From: Agitococcus lubricus | Lineage (GTDB): Bacteria > Pseudomonadota > Gammaproteobacteria > Pseudomonadales > Moraxellaceae | DNA length: 64,000 bases | Assembly: GCF_003051055.1 (NCBI RefSeq) | Contig: NZ_QAON01000001.1 | Coordinates: 372,001 to 436,000 of the forward strand | Direction of reading: 5' to 3' | In this document: in pieces, positions 7,675-15,330 of the stretch | How the letters are laid out: the number at the start of each line of letters is the position of its first letter | How positions within the stretch are numbered: the first letter of the stretch is position 1 | Notes under the pieces: generated by a model | Seen by the model: only the letters and a program-made list of their open reading frames with translations | Database searches by the model: none | What the model was told of the DNA's origin: nothing | Position numbers and translations under genes: made by a program

Positions 7675-8052
7675 ATGATAGATGGTTTTCAAAGGCTGTG
7701 CCAACTCATTGGCCAAAACGATGCTTTTAAGCTCATGAACTTATGCGGCGGTACACGCGTATATATTCCGCTCATTGAGCATTGCAAGGCTGAGCATTAC
7801 TTGGCTCAGGTGATTGGCTTGGATAATCTTGTTAAATTAGCCCAAGAGTTTGCTTGCGACCGCATTGAAGTGCCGATGGGCTATCATGCGTTTAAAGAAC
7901 AGCGTAATAAAGAAATTATTAGGCTATTTAATGAAGGGATTTGTCAGTCAGAGTTAGCTATTCGTTTTGGCTTAACTGAGCGTCAAATTAGAACTATTTG
8001 CGCTAAACGCGCTCCCGTTGTTGATAAAAATCAACTGCCTCTTTTTGAATAA
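7675..8052 (+). CDS. Mor/C-family transcription activator of late genes
   Basis: A 125-residue protein starting at ATG 7675, with GGTGAG 7 nt upstream. The central segment GGTRVYIPLIEHCKAEHYL matches the dimerisation region of Mor/C, and the C-terminal helix-turn-helix is RLFNEGICQSELAIRFGLTE then RQIRTIC. Mor and C of Mu bind dyads around the -35 position of promoters that lack a good -35 and activate middle and late transcription. This is the only Mor/C-type gene in the window. It lies just before the first of six identical promoter boxes, so it is the natural candidate to drive all six. Confidence 0.88.
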   Translation: MIDGFQRLCQLIGQNDAFKLMNLCGGTRVYIPLIEHCKAEHYLAQVIGLDNLVKLAQEFACDRIEVPMGYHAFKEQRNKEIIRLFNEGICQSELAIRFGLTERQIRTICAKRAPVVDKNQLPLFE

Positions 8053-8075
8053 AAAATACTTCAATAAATGATTGA

Positions 8076-8097
8076 GGGCAAACATATAGATTTGCCC
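8076..8097 (+). terminator. Hairpin after the activator gene
   Basis: GGGCAAA and TTTGCCC arms with an 8-nt loop, 24 nt after the activator stop. There is no U tract, so it is a weak terminator or an mRNA-stabilising hairpin. Confidence 0.4.
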
Positions 8098-8103
8098 CAA
8101 CGA

Positions 8104-8149
8104 GCGGAATCCCTTCCTCCTTATAGAGTCGCTTTTTAGCTATCACAAT
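8104..8149 (+). promoter_or_regulatory. Late promoter 1 (lysis and terminase module)
   Basis: Box GCGGAATCCCTTCCTCCTTA at 8104-8123 containing the dyad GGAA-TCCC-TTCC, then 20 bp, then a -10-like CACAAT (8144-8149). The dyad centre lies near -45 from the expected start. The same layout occurs at five other module boundaries. Confidence 0.7.
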
Positions 8150-8171
8150 ACCCTTGTTGTTTGGCCTTTAT

Positions 8172-8195
8172 AGCGGCCTTCGGGCTGCTTTTTTT
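8172..8195 (+). terminator. UUCG-loop terminator in the late lysis leader
   Basis: AGCGGCC, TTCG, GGCTGCT followed by a T run to 8195. It looks like a strong intrinsic terminator. It lies downstream of the late promoter -10 (8144) and upstream of the endolysin start (8207), so it would sit in the leader of that transcript. Confidence 0.65.
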
Positions 8196-8206
8196 AGGGG
8201 TAAATC

Positions 8207-8665
8207 ATGTCTCAGATTATTATGTTGTCCCCCCATTTTAGCCTTGCTGAGTTTATTGTCAGTGAGTCTGCCGAGCGATTAAATATTGATAATCAACCGC
8301 CTGTTGAATTAATGCCTAACTTAGAAATGACTGCCTTAAAAATGGAGTCGGTGCGCGTACTGTTGGGCAATAAAAGCATTATTGTGACTAGCGGCTATCG
8401 TAGTCCCATGCTGAATAAAGCGATTAACGGTTCGCCCAATTCTGCACATCCAAAGGGTATGGCGGTTGATTTTATCTGTCCTAAATTTGGCTCATCTTTG
8501 GAGATTTGCAAAACCATTGCAAATTCTTCGCTCATTTTTGACCAGTTAATTTATGAATATGGCCGATGGGTGCATTTGGGCTTTAGTAAAACAAAGCCGC
8601 GCAAACAAATTTTGACGATTGATAAATATGGTGCGCGTGTTGGCTTACAGAAGATTCGTCTTTAG
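8207..8665 (+). CDS. Endolysin, peptidase M15 family (L-Ala-D-Glu or D-Ala-D-Ala type)
   Basis: A 152-residue zinc peptidase that cuts peptidoglycan cross-bridges or stem peptides at lysis. Zinc ligands are visible as H81 and D88 in SAHPKGMAVDF and H123 in WVHLGF; the preceding GYRSP is also typical of M15A enzymes. No signal peptide is seen, so it would need the adjacent holin-like protein. It is the first gene behind late promoter 1. An internal ATG at 8222 (MLSPHFSLAEF) is a possible alternative start. Confidence 0.9.
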   Translation: MSQIIMLSPHFSLAEFIVSESAERLNIDNQPPVELMPNLEMTALKMESVRVLLGNKSIIVTSGYRSPMLNKAINGSPNSAHPKGMAVDFICPKFGSSLEICKTIANSSLIFDQLIYEYGRWVHLGFSKTKPRKQILTIDKYGARVGLQKIRL

Positions 8666-8673
8666 AGGTTTTT

Positions 8674-8886
8674 ATGCAACTTAAATTAGTTGAAAACTGG
8701 CGTACAGGTTGGCGTTGGTTTAGCAATATTGCCATGACTGCGATTGTGGCCATTAATACTGCGCCTATTCCACCTGAACTGGTGGCCGTTTTACCCCCCG
8801 ACACTCAGCAAAAAGTCACCATTAGCTTGGCCGTTTTTGGATTGATTGGTCGGTTTATTAAGCAAGAGATGCCTAAGCAGGATTGA
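8674..8886 (+). CDS. Holin-like small membrane protein
   Basis: A 70-residue protein beginning MQLKLVENWRTGWRWFSNIA, with one clear hydrophobic segment (WFSNIAMTAIVAINTAPIPP) and a second amphipathic one (VTISLAVFGLIGRFIKQE). It lies 8 nt after the endolysin and is preceded by AGAGG. Similar short proteins starting KLVENWR-W are common next to phage endolysins and are usually annotated as holins or DUF7940. Function is inferred from size, hydrophobicity and position. Confidence 0.6.
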   Translation: MQLKLVENWRTGWRWFSNIAMTAIVAINTAPIPPELVAVLPPDTQQKVTISLAVFGLIGRFIKQEMPKQD

Positions 8887-8887
8887 T

Positions 8888-9187
8888 ATGAGCGAAGAAT
8901 TAAAATTAGGCATTCAAGTGCTGCAATTTGTTTGTATGTTTGGGTTGGCTTTGTACACCTTTATTAGCAATAGACGTGTGGCCAAAGATACCGAACTGCA
9001 AGAAGTTAAACATCGTGTCACCGTGGTTGAAGAGCGCGTTAGAAACATTCCCACCCACCAAACCGTTGCAGAAATGATGGGTGAGATTAAGGCCGTCAGA
9101 GCTGAGTTAAAAGGGATTCATGTTCAGCTTGAACGTTTAGAAGTGGATGTGAATCGCGTCAATGACTATTTATTGAATAATAAATAA
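8888..9187 (+). CDS. DUF2730 family protein (Mu gp25-like)
   Basis: 99 residues from ATG 8888, one base after the holin stop; the longer in-frame start at 8846 would overlap the holin. There is one N-terminal membrane span (about 7-25, VLQFVCMFGLALYTFIS) followed by a long helical coiled coil with heptad-like spacing (VKHRVTVVEERV, VRAELKGIHVQLERLEVDV). This matches Mu gp25/DUF2730, found between the lysis genes and terminase in Mu-like phages. The topology is compatible with a spanin-like role, but this is not shown. Confidence 0.75.
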   Translation: MSEELKLGIQVLQFVCMFGLALYTFISNRRVAKDTELQEVKHRVTVVEERVRNIPTHQTVAEMMGEIKAVRAELKGIHVQLERLEVDVNRVNDYLLNNK

Positions 9188-9197
9188 AGAGGTTTTT

Positions 9198-9491
9198 ATG
9201 AGCTTTACTGAATTTGTTCGTGAGGAACAGCGTTTGGTGTTGTTGCGCTTGCTGCATGAAATGCCTCGCTATCAGTCAAATAGCTCCGTATTAACTACAG
9301 GCATGGATAAATTTGGTTTGGCCATGAGTCGTGACCAAGTTTGTACTGAGTTGAATTGGTTAAAAGAGCAAGGTTGTGTCACTTTGCAGGAAGCAGGTTC
9401 TGTGGTGGTTGCTACGTTAACTGAACGTGGTGCAGATGCGGCAACAGGTATGACCAAGATTCACGGTGTTAAACGTCCGAGTCCACGATAA
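9198..9491 (+). CDS. Mu gp26-like protein (VpaChn25_0724 family)
   Basis: A 97-residue protein with a winged-helix-like arrangement: REEQRLVLLRLLHEMPRYQS, then LAMSRDQVCTELNWLKEQG and a beta wing (VVVATLTERG). It matches the small protein that lies between gp25 and the small terminase in Mu-like phages, often called VpaChn25_0724 family. A DNA-binding or terminase-accessory role is plausible. Its stop overlaps the start of the next gene by one base. Confidence 0.7.
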   Translation: MSFTEFVREEQRLVLLRLLHEMPRYQSNSSVLTTGMDKFGLAMSRDQVCTELNWLKEQGCVTLQEAGSVVVATLTERGADAATGMTKIHGVKRPSPR

Positions 9492-10030
9492 TGTTAAAAA
9501 AATCGTCTATTCGCAAATTGAGTGATGAGCAACGACAGTTTATTGAGCGTTTAATGCGTGAAGATAATCGCACGCTTGATGAAATGTTAGAGGCGATTAA
9601 AAAGCAGTTTCCTGACCAAAAAACACCTAGCCGTTCTAGCTTAGGACGTTATAGACAGTCATTTGACGAAATGGCCAGTAAAATGCGCGAAATTCAAGTT
9701 GCATCACAAGTGTTGGTGTCTGAATTTGGTGAAGATGTTGACGATAAAGCAGGTGCATTACTCTCACAAGCGGTAACAACACTGGCGACAGGTGTTGCGC
9801 TACGCTCTAATGACGATGACAAAATTAGTATTCAGGATGTGGGCGATTTAGCCCGTGCTGCCCGTGCCGTGATGCAAACGCGCACCATGTCTATTAAAGA
9901 ACGTCAAGCTATTCGTAAAGCCTATGCTGAAGAAGCCGCCAATGCTGTTAGCGAAGAACTGCGTGGCCAAGACGGTATGAGTGAAGAGCTAGAAGAAAGG
10001 ATTCGTGCTATTTTATTGGGTAAAGCATAA
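9491..10030 (+). CDS. Small terminase subunit, DUF3486 (Mu gp27-like)
   Basis: A 179-residue protein with an N-terminal helix-turn-helix (SDEQRQFIERLMREDNRTLD then TPSRSSLGRYRQ), typical of small terminases that recognise phage DNA. A helical oligomerisation region with DLARAARAVMQTRTMSIKERQ follows. The family is DUF3486, the equivalent of Mu gp27. It overlaps the large terminase start by one base, and the pair forms the packaging motor. Confidence 0.85.
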   Translation: MLKKSSIRKLSDEQRQFIERLMREDNRTLDEMLEAIKKQFPDQKTPSRSSLGRYRQSFDEMASKMREIQVASQVLVSEFGEDVDDKAGALLSQAVTTLATGVALRSNDDDKISIQDVGDLARAARAVMQTRTMSIKERQAIRKAYAEEAANAVSEELRGQDGMSEELEERIRAILLGKA

Positions 10031-11667
10031 TGGCTGATAACAAGCTAATACCGCTTAATAAGCCGCGTAAAATTGATTTAGCGGCTGAAATGGAACTGCA
10101 TGGCGTTGTTGTTCCCCAAGAAGTTGAGGATGCCATTCCTAAAGGCGATGCTGTTTTTTTGCCGTATCAACAACGTTGGTTTGAAGATACCAGCGAAATT
10201 ATGATTGCCGAAAAAAGCCGCCGCACGGGTTTGACATGGGCTGAGGCTGGCCGCAACGTGATGAATGCCGCCAAGCCGCGTAAGCGTGGCGGCTGTAATA
10301 CCTTTTATGTTGGCTCTAAGCAAGAGATGGCACTGGAATACATTGCGGCTTGTGCGTTGTTTGCCCGTGCGTTTAACCAGTTGGCTGAGGCTGATGTTTA
10401 CGAGCAGACTTTTTGGGATTCGGCAAAAAAAGAAGAGATTTTGGCGTATATGATTCGCTTCCCTAAAAGCGGATTTAAGATTCAGGCTTTAAGTTCTCGC
10501 CCCTCTAACTTGCGTGGTTTACAGGGTGACGTGGTGATTGACGAGGCGGCTTTCCATGAATCCTTAGAAGAGCTATTAAAAGCAGCTTTAGCCTTAACTA
10601 TGTGGGGCAATAAAGTCCGTTTAATTAGCACGCATAATGGTGTGGACAATCCGTTCAATCAATATATCCAAGATGCGCGTGAAGGTCGAAAGGACTATAG
10701 TGTGCATCGAATTAGTTTGGACGATGCTTTAAAAGATGGTTTATTTAAGCGGATTTGTTATGTGACGGGTAAAGAGTGGTCACCTGAAGCAGAGAAAGAT
10801 TGGCGTGACAAGCTGTATAAAAACGCTCCCAACCAAGAATGCGCGGATGAGGAATATGGCTGTATTCCTAAAAAATCAGGCGGCAACTATCTATCACGCA
10901 CCTTGATTGAAATGGCAATGGTGGCAGATAGGTCTATTCCTGTGCTGACTTATGAAGCCTCTGATGCATTTATGACGTGGTCAGAAGAAGTTCGTATTGC
11001 TGAAATTGAGCAATGGTGTGTTGATAATCTGCTACCACAATTAAGTAAGCTGAATAAACTTAATCGTCACTCCTTTGGTGAAGACTTTGCTCGTCGTGGT
11101 GATTTGACCGTCTTTGTACCATTGGCCATTAATGCCGAATTACGCAAGCGTACGCCTTTTGTCGTGGAGTTACGCAACCTAACCTACGACCAACAAAAAC
11201 AAGTCATGTTTTTTATTGTTGATCGTTTGCCTCGTTTGAGTGGTTTGGCTTTTGACGCGACAGGTAACGGTGGTTATTTGGCGGAAGCAGCCGCTTTACG
11301 TTATGGCACAGAGATGGTTGACCAAGTGCATTTATCTGCTGCTTGGTATGGCGAATGGATGCCAAAGCTCAAAGGTGAATTTGAGGCTTTTAATATAGAA
11401 ATACCGCGTTATCAATCTATGTTAGATGACATGATGCACATCAAGATTGAAAACGGTATTCCGCTTATTGATAAAGGTCGACAAAAAGACCTTGACTCGA
11501 TTGGCGGTAAAGGCAAACGACATGGCGACTTTGCGGTGGCCTTAGCAATGGCTAACCGTGCCAGTTGGATGACTGGTGGTGTGTTTGAGTTTACGCCTAT
11601 TAAGTCTAAGAACGATTATGACGATGATGATTGTGATGAAGAATGGTATGGCGATGGGGGTTGGTGA
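10030..11667 (+). CDS. Large terminase subunit (Mu gp28-like)
   Basis: A 545-residue packaging motor. The N-terminal ATPase has a deviant Walker A EKSRRTGLTW at 61-70 and a Walker B VVIDEAAFHE at 168-177, with the coupling motif LISTHNG near 200. The C-terminal RNase H-like nuclease is marked by acidic residues in SFGEDFARRGDL, LAFDATGNGG and KRHGDFAVAL. Length and order (gp25-28, then portal) match Mu. The protein ends with an Asp-rich tail (NDYDDDDCDEEW). Headful packaging with host flanks is expected for this family. Confidence 0.93.
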   Translation: MADNKLIPLNKPRKIDLAAEMELHGVVVPQEVEDAIPKGDAVFLPYQQRWFEDTSEIMIAEKSRRTGLTWAEAGRNVMNAAKPRKRGGCNTFYVGSKQEMALEYIAACALFARAFNQLAEADVYEQTFWDSAKKEEILAYMIRFPKSGFKIQALSSRPSNLRGLQGDVVIDEAAFHESLEELLKAALALTMWGNKVRLISTHNGVDNPFNQYIQDAREGRKDYSVHRISLDDALKDGLFKRICYVTGKEWSPEAEKDWRDKLYKNAPNQECADEEYGCIPKKSGGNYLSRTLIEMAMVADRSIPVLTYEASDAFMTWSEEVRIAEIEQWCVDNLLPQLSKLNKLNRHSFGEDFARRGDLTVFVPLAINAELRKRTPFVVELRNLTYDQQKQVMFFIVDRLPRLSGLAFDATGNGGYLAEAAALRYGTEMVDQVHLSAAWYGEWMPKLKGEFEAFNIEIPRYQSMLDDMMHIKIENGIPLIDKGRQKDLDSIGGKGKRHGDFAVALAMANRASWMTGGVFEFTPIKSKNDYDDDDCDEEWYGDGGW

Positions 11668-11821
11668 GATTAATTATCATTTTTTAATTAAAGAACCCAA
11701 TGGGAGTGCTACGCGGAGTGGTCTTTGACCTTTAGCCCTGCTCGTTATTGTGAGGATGAGCAAAACAGTAGCCGACTGACTGGCGTAACCAGTTAAACTT
11801 ATTTTTAATACGGAGTGTGTT
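11668..11821 (+). other. 154-nt intergenic stretch with small stem-loops
   Basis: No ORF is present. Short inverted repeats are seen: TGCTC/GAGCA (11739-11743 and 11758-11762), and ACTGG/CCAGT with a CGTAA loop (11779-11793) followed by an AT-rich stretch. The segment CGCGGAGTGG resembles the reverse complement of part of the repeat at 15126. A ribosome site CGGAG precedes the next gene. Confidence 0.35.
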
Positions 11822-12019
11822 ATGACAGGTCTATCTAAATGGTTTGCATTTGGTCATCTTCCAACTCATTTGCAAGAAGTAAGCAAGCCTATTGGCGAAC
11901 TAGCGGCAAAACTTGAAGCCGAATTACCAGATAGTGCCGAAAAAACCGCAGGTATGCGTAAATTGTTGGAAGCTAAAGACTGCTTTGTTCGCGCAAAGCT
12001 AGATACGCAAAAACCCTGA
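11822..12019 (+). CDS. Acb2-like small protein, candidate anti-CBASS nucleotide sponge
   Basis: A 65-residue protein: WFAFGHLPTHLQEVSKPIGE followed by LAAKLEAELPDSAEKTAGMR and KLLEAKDCFVRAKL. The pattern, an aromatic-x-aromatic-x-H-x-P start, then a helix, then PxSxEKxxxxxKLLEAKDCFVRA, is that of the Acb2/Tad1-type hairpin family (DUF7681-like) as I remember it. Acb2 proteins form oligomers that bind cyclic di- and trinucleotides and block CBASS immunity. The gene stands alone between terminase and portal. Its TGA stop overlaps late promoter box 2. Assignment is by pattern only. Confidence 0.55.
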   Translation: MTGLSKWFAFGHLPTHLQEVSKPIGELAAKLEAELPDSAEKTAGMRKLLEAKDCFVRAKLDTQKP

Positions 12020-12060
12020 ATTCCTTCCTCCTTATAACTAATTTATCTACCGTGTAACTT
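12017..12060 (+). promoter_or_regulatory. Late promoter 2 (portal/head morphogenesis module)
   Basis: TGAATTCCTTCCTCCTTA at 12017-12034, then 20 bp, then -10 TAACTT (12055-12060). The left half-site is altered (tGAA instead of GGAA), perhaps because it overlaps the stop codon of the preceding gene. The portal gene starts at 12097. Confidence 0.65.
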
Positions 12061-12096
12061 GGCAAGCAGCTTGTTTATTGCCTGCCGAGTGACACC

Positions 12097-13710
12097 ATGT
12101 CTAAAAAGAAAGACCTTGAAAAGTTAAAAAAACGCGAAGCCAAAATCGCCCTTGAGCAACAACAAAGTGCCGAGGTGTGGAGTTTGGCGCGTGAATTTGC
12201 TGACCATCCTGCCCGTGGTTTAACTCCTCAAAAACTGTACAATATTTTAACCGCTGCCGAACAAGGCGATATTGTTGCTCAGTCAAATCTATTCTTAGAT
12301 ATGGAAGAGCGAGACGGTCATATTTATTGTGAGATGAGTAAACGTAAACGCGCCTTACTCACCTTAGACTGGCATATCGAACCACCTAAAAATGCCACGA
12401 CTGCCGAAAAAGCCCTTGCTGCTGAAGCGCAGGAATGGCTAGAAAACATTGATGATTTTGAAGATGTGATGTTGGATGCGCTTGACGGCATTGGTCATGG
12501 CTTTGCTGCCCTTGAGGTTGAATGGGAGTTGCTTGGTAATTTGCAATTGCCTTGCAAATTTCATCATCGTCCACAGTCTTGGTTTCAAACACCGATTGAT
12601 AATTTAAACGATTTGCGCTTGCGTGATGGCACGATGGAGGGTGCAGAACTGTGGCCGTTGGGATGGCTTGTCCATAAACACAAGGCTAAAAGCGGTTATT
12701 TAACGCGTTCGGGTTTGCATCGTGTTTTGTGTTGGCCGTATTTATTTAAAAACTATTCGGTGCGTGATTTAGCTGAGTTTTTAGAAATTTATGGCTTGCC
12801 TTTGCGCTTGGGCAAATACCCCAGTGGTGCAACCGAAAAAGAAAAAACTACTTTATTAAGAGCGGTGACTCAAATTGGCCATGCGGCAGCAGGCATTATT
12901 CCGCAAGGCATGATGATTGACTTTCAGGAAGCGGCCAAAGGTAGCCATGACCCATTCCAAGCCATGATTGATTGGTGCGAAAAAACCCAGTCTAAGGCAA
13001 TTTTAGGTGGCACACTCACCACTCAGGCAGACGGCAAAACCTCAACCAATGCGCTCGGCAATGTGCATAACGAAGTGCGCCATGATTTATTAACCGCCGA
13101 TGCCAAACAATTAAGCAGCACTTTAACACGCGGTTTAATTATTCCTTTGTTGAGCATTAACAAAGCAGGCTTTGACCCCAGTCGTGCGCCTCGTTTTGTG
13201 TTTAACACCCAAGAACCCGAAGATATTAAATTGTTTAGTGAGGCGATTCCTAAATTGGTGGGTGTTGGAATGCAGATACCAACACAATGGGCGCATGAAA
13301 AACTGGGTATTCCTTTGCCTGAAAATGACACTGTGGCGGTTTTAAAGTCTGGTACCTCGCAAAATTCACCCACTGCCGCGTTAAGTACCGTGGTTGCTGC
13401 GTTGAAACAAGAGCCGTTAGCTCCATCAAGTAATCCTACTGAGGATGACAAGGTCACCAAGAATGCCAGTGTCTTGTTTGAGTTAATCGATAAGATTCCC
13501 GATGAAAAATTGCAGTCTGTGATTGAGCCATTGTTGTTGCCAGTGATTAGCAAGTTGAAATCAGCCAGTAATGAAAATGAGAGGCTGTCTGTATTAGCCG
13601 AGGCTTATCCGACAATGGATGATGGACAGCTAATCGAAACATTAGGTGATTTATTGTTTATTGCTGATTTGTGGGGACGATTGTCTGTACAAGAGGAGCT
13701 AGGCCAATGA
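12097..13710 (+). CDS. Portal protein, DUF935 (Mu gp29-like)
   Basis: A 537-residue portal that forms the dodecameric DNA channel at the capsid vertex. Recognised by the DUF935 features GDIVAQSNLFLDMEERDGHI and LAREFADHPARGL, the region WLVHKHKAKSGYLTRSGLHR, and KAILGGTLTTQADG followed by NEVRHDLL. Order and length match Mu gp29. The C-terminal 120 residues are a less conserved helical tail. It overlaps the MuF-like gene by 4 nt (ATGA). Confidence 0.92.
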   Translation: MSKKKDLEKLKKREAKIALEQQQSAEVWSLAREFADHPARGLTPQKLYNILTAAEQGDIVAQSNLFLDMEERDGHIYCEMSKRKRALLTLDWHIEPPKNATTAEKALAAEAQEWLENIDDFEDVMLDALDGIGHGFAALEVEWELLGNLQLPCKFHHRPQSWFQTPIDNLNDLRLRDGTMEGAELWPLGWLVHKHKAKSGYLTRSGLHRVLCWPYLFKNYSVRDLAEFLEIYGLPLRLGKYPSGATEKEKTTLLRAVTQIGHAAAGIIPQGMMIDFQEAAKGSHDPFQAMIDWCEKTQSKAILGGTLTTQADGKTSTNALGNVHNEVRHDLLTADAKQLSSTLTRGLIIPLLSINKAGFDPSRAPRFVFNTQEPEDIKLFSEAIPKLVGVGMQIPTQWAHEKLGIPLPENDTVAVLKSGTSQNSPTAALSTVVAALKQEPLAPSSNPTEDDKVTKNASVLFELIDKIPDEKLQSVIEPLLLPVISKLKSASNENERLSVLAEAYPTMDDGQLIETLGDLLFIADLWGRLSVQEELGQ

Positions 13711-15119
13711 ACGGCTTAGACCTTAAAGCCATCTTTGGCATGAAGCCCGAAGCCGCTATTCAGTATTTAGAAAGCAAAGGCTATAAAATTACATGGGATT
13801 GGCGCGAAATGGATGCTGCTGCTCATGCTCGAGCTTTTACCGTTGCCAAAGTTGCTCGTGTGGATATTTTGCAAGATATTCATCAAGGGCTAGTTAAGGC
13901 TTTAAAAGAAGGAAAAACTTTTGAGCAGTTCGCTAAAGACATCACGCCCACTCTGCAACAAAAAGGATGGTGGGGAAAACAAATTGTTATTGATGGTGCA
14001 GGCAATGCTCAAGTGGTACAGCTAGGCAGTATTAGACGCTTACGAACCATTTATGACACCAATATTAGCTCGGCATATATGGCGGCTAAGGAGCAATATT
14101 ATTTAAGTAATCCTGCATTACAAATTAGTCATCCCTACGTTAAATACATCGCTATTTTAGATGGCCGTACTCGTCCTACACATAGAGCGATGAGTGGTCG
14201 TATTTTTAGATTTGACGACCCCATTTGGCAAACGTGCAAACCCAAGAATGGTTTTGGTTGCCGTTGTAATTGGACATGGGTATCGGGTTACGAAGTTGAA
14301 AAAGATAATCTAAACGTGGACTCATCTGCCAATAAATTACGCACGGTTAATGAAGAAGTCGGTAAAAATAAAACTACGGGTGCGCCTGTGATGGCTCAAC
14401 GAACAGGCATCGATGTGAAAGACACTAATGGTAAAACCCATTTTTTTGCGCCTGATGCTGGCTTTAATAGTTCGCCTGCCGAGTACCTTGCACCTGTGTT
14501 AACTAAAGTTCAGGCAATGGAAGCTCCGTTGGCCACGCGCTTTTATGCCGATATGAAAAATACTTTACTGCCTGAAATGGAGAAGCAATTTGCAGCGCGT
14601 GTAACAGCATTACAAAAAGAGCTTGATGCGATTAAGTTGTTGCCACCCACGGTTAAAGCACCACCGATTATCACGACTGGCGAACGTTACCTTGCAGGTG
14701 TATTAGATAGTGACGTTTTAGTGGCTTTACATAATAAAGTTAAGGTTGACCCAGTTAAATGGAAAGAGCCACTTACTGCTGCCATTATTTCAACCGATGA
14801 CGATATGCTGCATTGGATTAGGGATGCTAAATCAGCGAGAGGCGCAAGTGTTTCTACTGCTTGGTTGGAACAATTGCCTGCACAATTAACTGCACCAATG
14901 GCTATTTATTTAGATGCCCAAAAACCCAATACAGTGCTTTATATCTATGACTTGGGCAATGGCGAGGCGGCAAAGGTGGTGGTTGCGGTTGGTTTTGTCG
15001 ATAAAACTCAACTTACAGGCACACAACGTGCGTCAGCGATTGAGAACAGAATTAGGACGATTGGTATTGTGCCAATGGTAGAAATAACGAATGTTTCAAA
15101 AAATGAGAAGATTAAATAA
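13707..15119 (+). CDS. MuF-like minor head protein with C-terminal extra domain
   Basis: 470 residues from ATG 13707, which overlaps the portal stop; GAGGAG lies upstream. Residues 1-260 are the MuF/SPP1 gp7-like minor capsid domain, with LRTIYDTNISSAYMAAKEQY, AILDGRTRPTHRAMSG and GFGCRCNW, the usual cysteine/histidine-rich signature. Residues from about 320 to the end form a separate domain (RYLAGVLDSDVLVALHNKV, VLYIYDLGNGEAAKVVVAVG, RTIGIVPMVEI) that resembles the phage barnase/ColE5-like nuclease modules often fused to MuF. That C-terminal assignment is tentative. Confidence 0.85.
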   Translation: MNGLDLKAIFGMKPEAAIQYLESKGYKITWDWREMDAAAHARAFTVAKVARVDILQDIHQGLVKALKEGKTFEQFAKDITPTLQQKGWWGKQIVIDGAGNAQVVQLGSIRRLRTIYDTNISSAYMAAKEQYYLSNPALQISHPYVKYIAILDGRTRPTHRAMSGRIFRFDDPIWQTCKPKNGFGCRCNWTWVSGYEVEKDNLNVDSSANKLRTVNEEVGKNKTTGAPVMAQRTGIDVKDTNGKTHFFAPDAGFNSSPAEYLAPVLTKVQAMEAPLATRFYADMKNTLLPEMEKQFAARVTALQKELDAIKLLPPTVKAPPIITTGERYLAGVLDSDVLVALHNKVKVDPVKWKEPLTAAIISTDDDMLHWIRDAKSARGASVSTAWLEQLPAQLTAPMAIYLDAQKPNTVLYIYDLGNGEAAKVVVAVGFVDKTQLTGTQRASAIENRIRTIGIVPMVEITNVSKNEKIK

Positions 15120-15330
15120 GGGCAAGGCGGTACGCCACTCTCCGCGTGATAGACGTTGTAAACAACAACTAAACTGGACGTGCGATTTCCCAGTTGTCAT
15201 GCCCTCGTTGTAAGATGGTGGTACGCCACTTTCCACTGAGGCCATAGCTCTTAACCAAGGCCGCTAGGCAGCGAATTATCCTAGCTTCTATCTCACGCTG
15301 TTATTATAGCTCTACACCTGAGAGATTGCC
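15120..15330 (+). other. 211-nt structured intergenic with a 20-bp direct repeat
   Basis: No ORF is present. GGCGGTACGCCACTCTCCGC at 15126-15145 recurs as GGTGGTACGCCACTTTCCAC at 15217-15236 (17 of 20 matching, 91 bp apart). Each copy contains a small GGCG/CGCC-type fold. The region could encode a structured RNA or be a deleted gene remnant. Confidence 0.4.

Noticed and set aside
11668-11821. Possible tRNA between terminase and portal.
   Set aside because: No cloverleaf, no T-loop GTTCGAxxC and no CCA-compatible acceptor stem could be drawn.
13023-13553. A 176-codon minus-strand frame inside the portal gene.
   Set aside because: It is fully contained in a well-supported portal gene, has low-complexity Ser/Leu content and no ribosome site.
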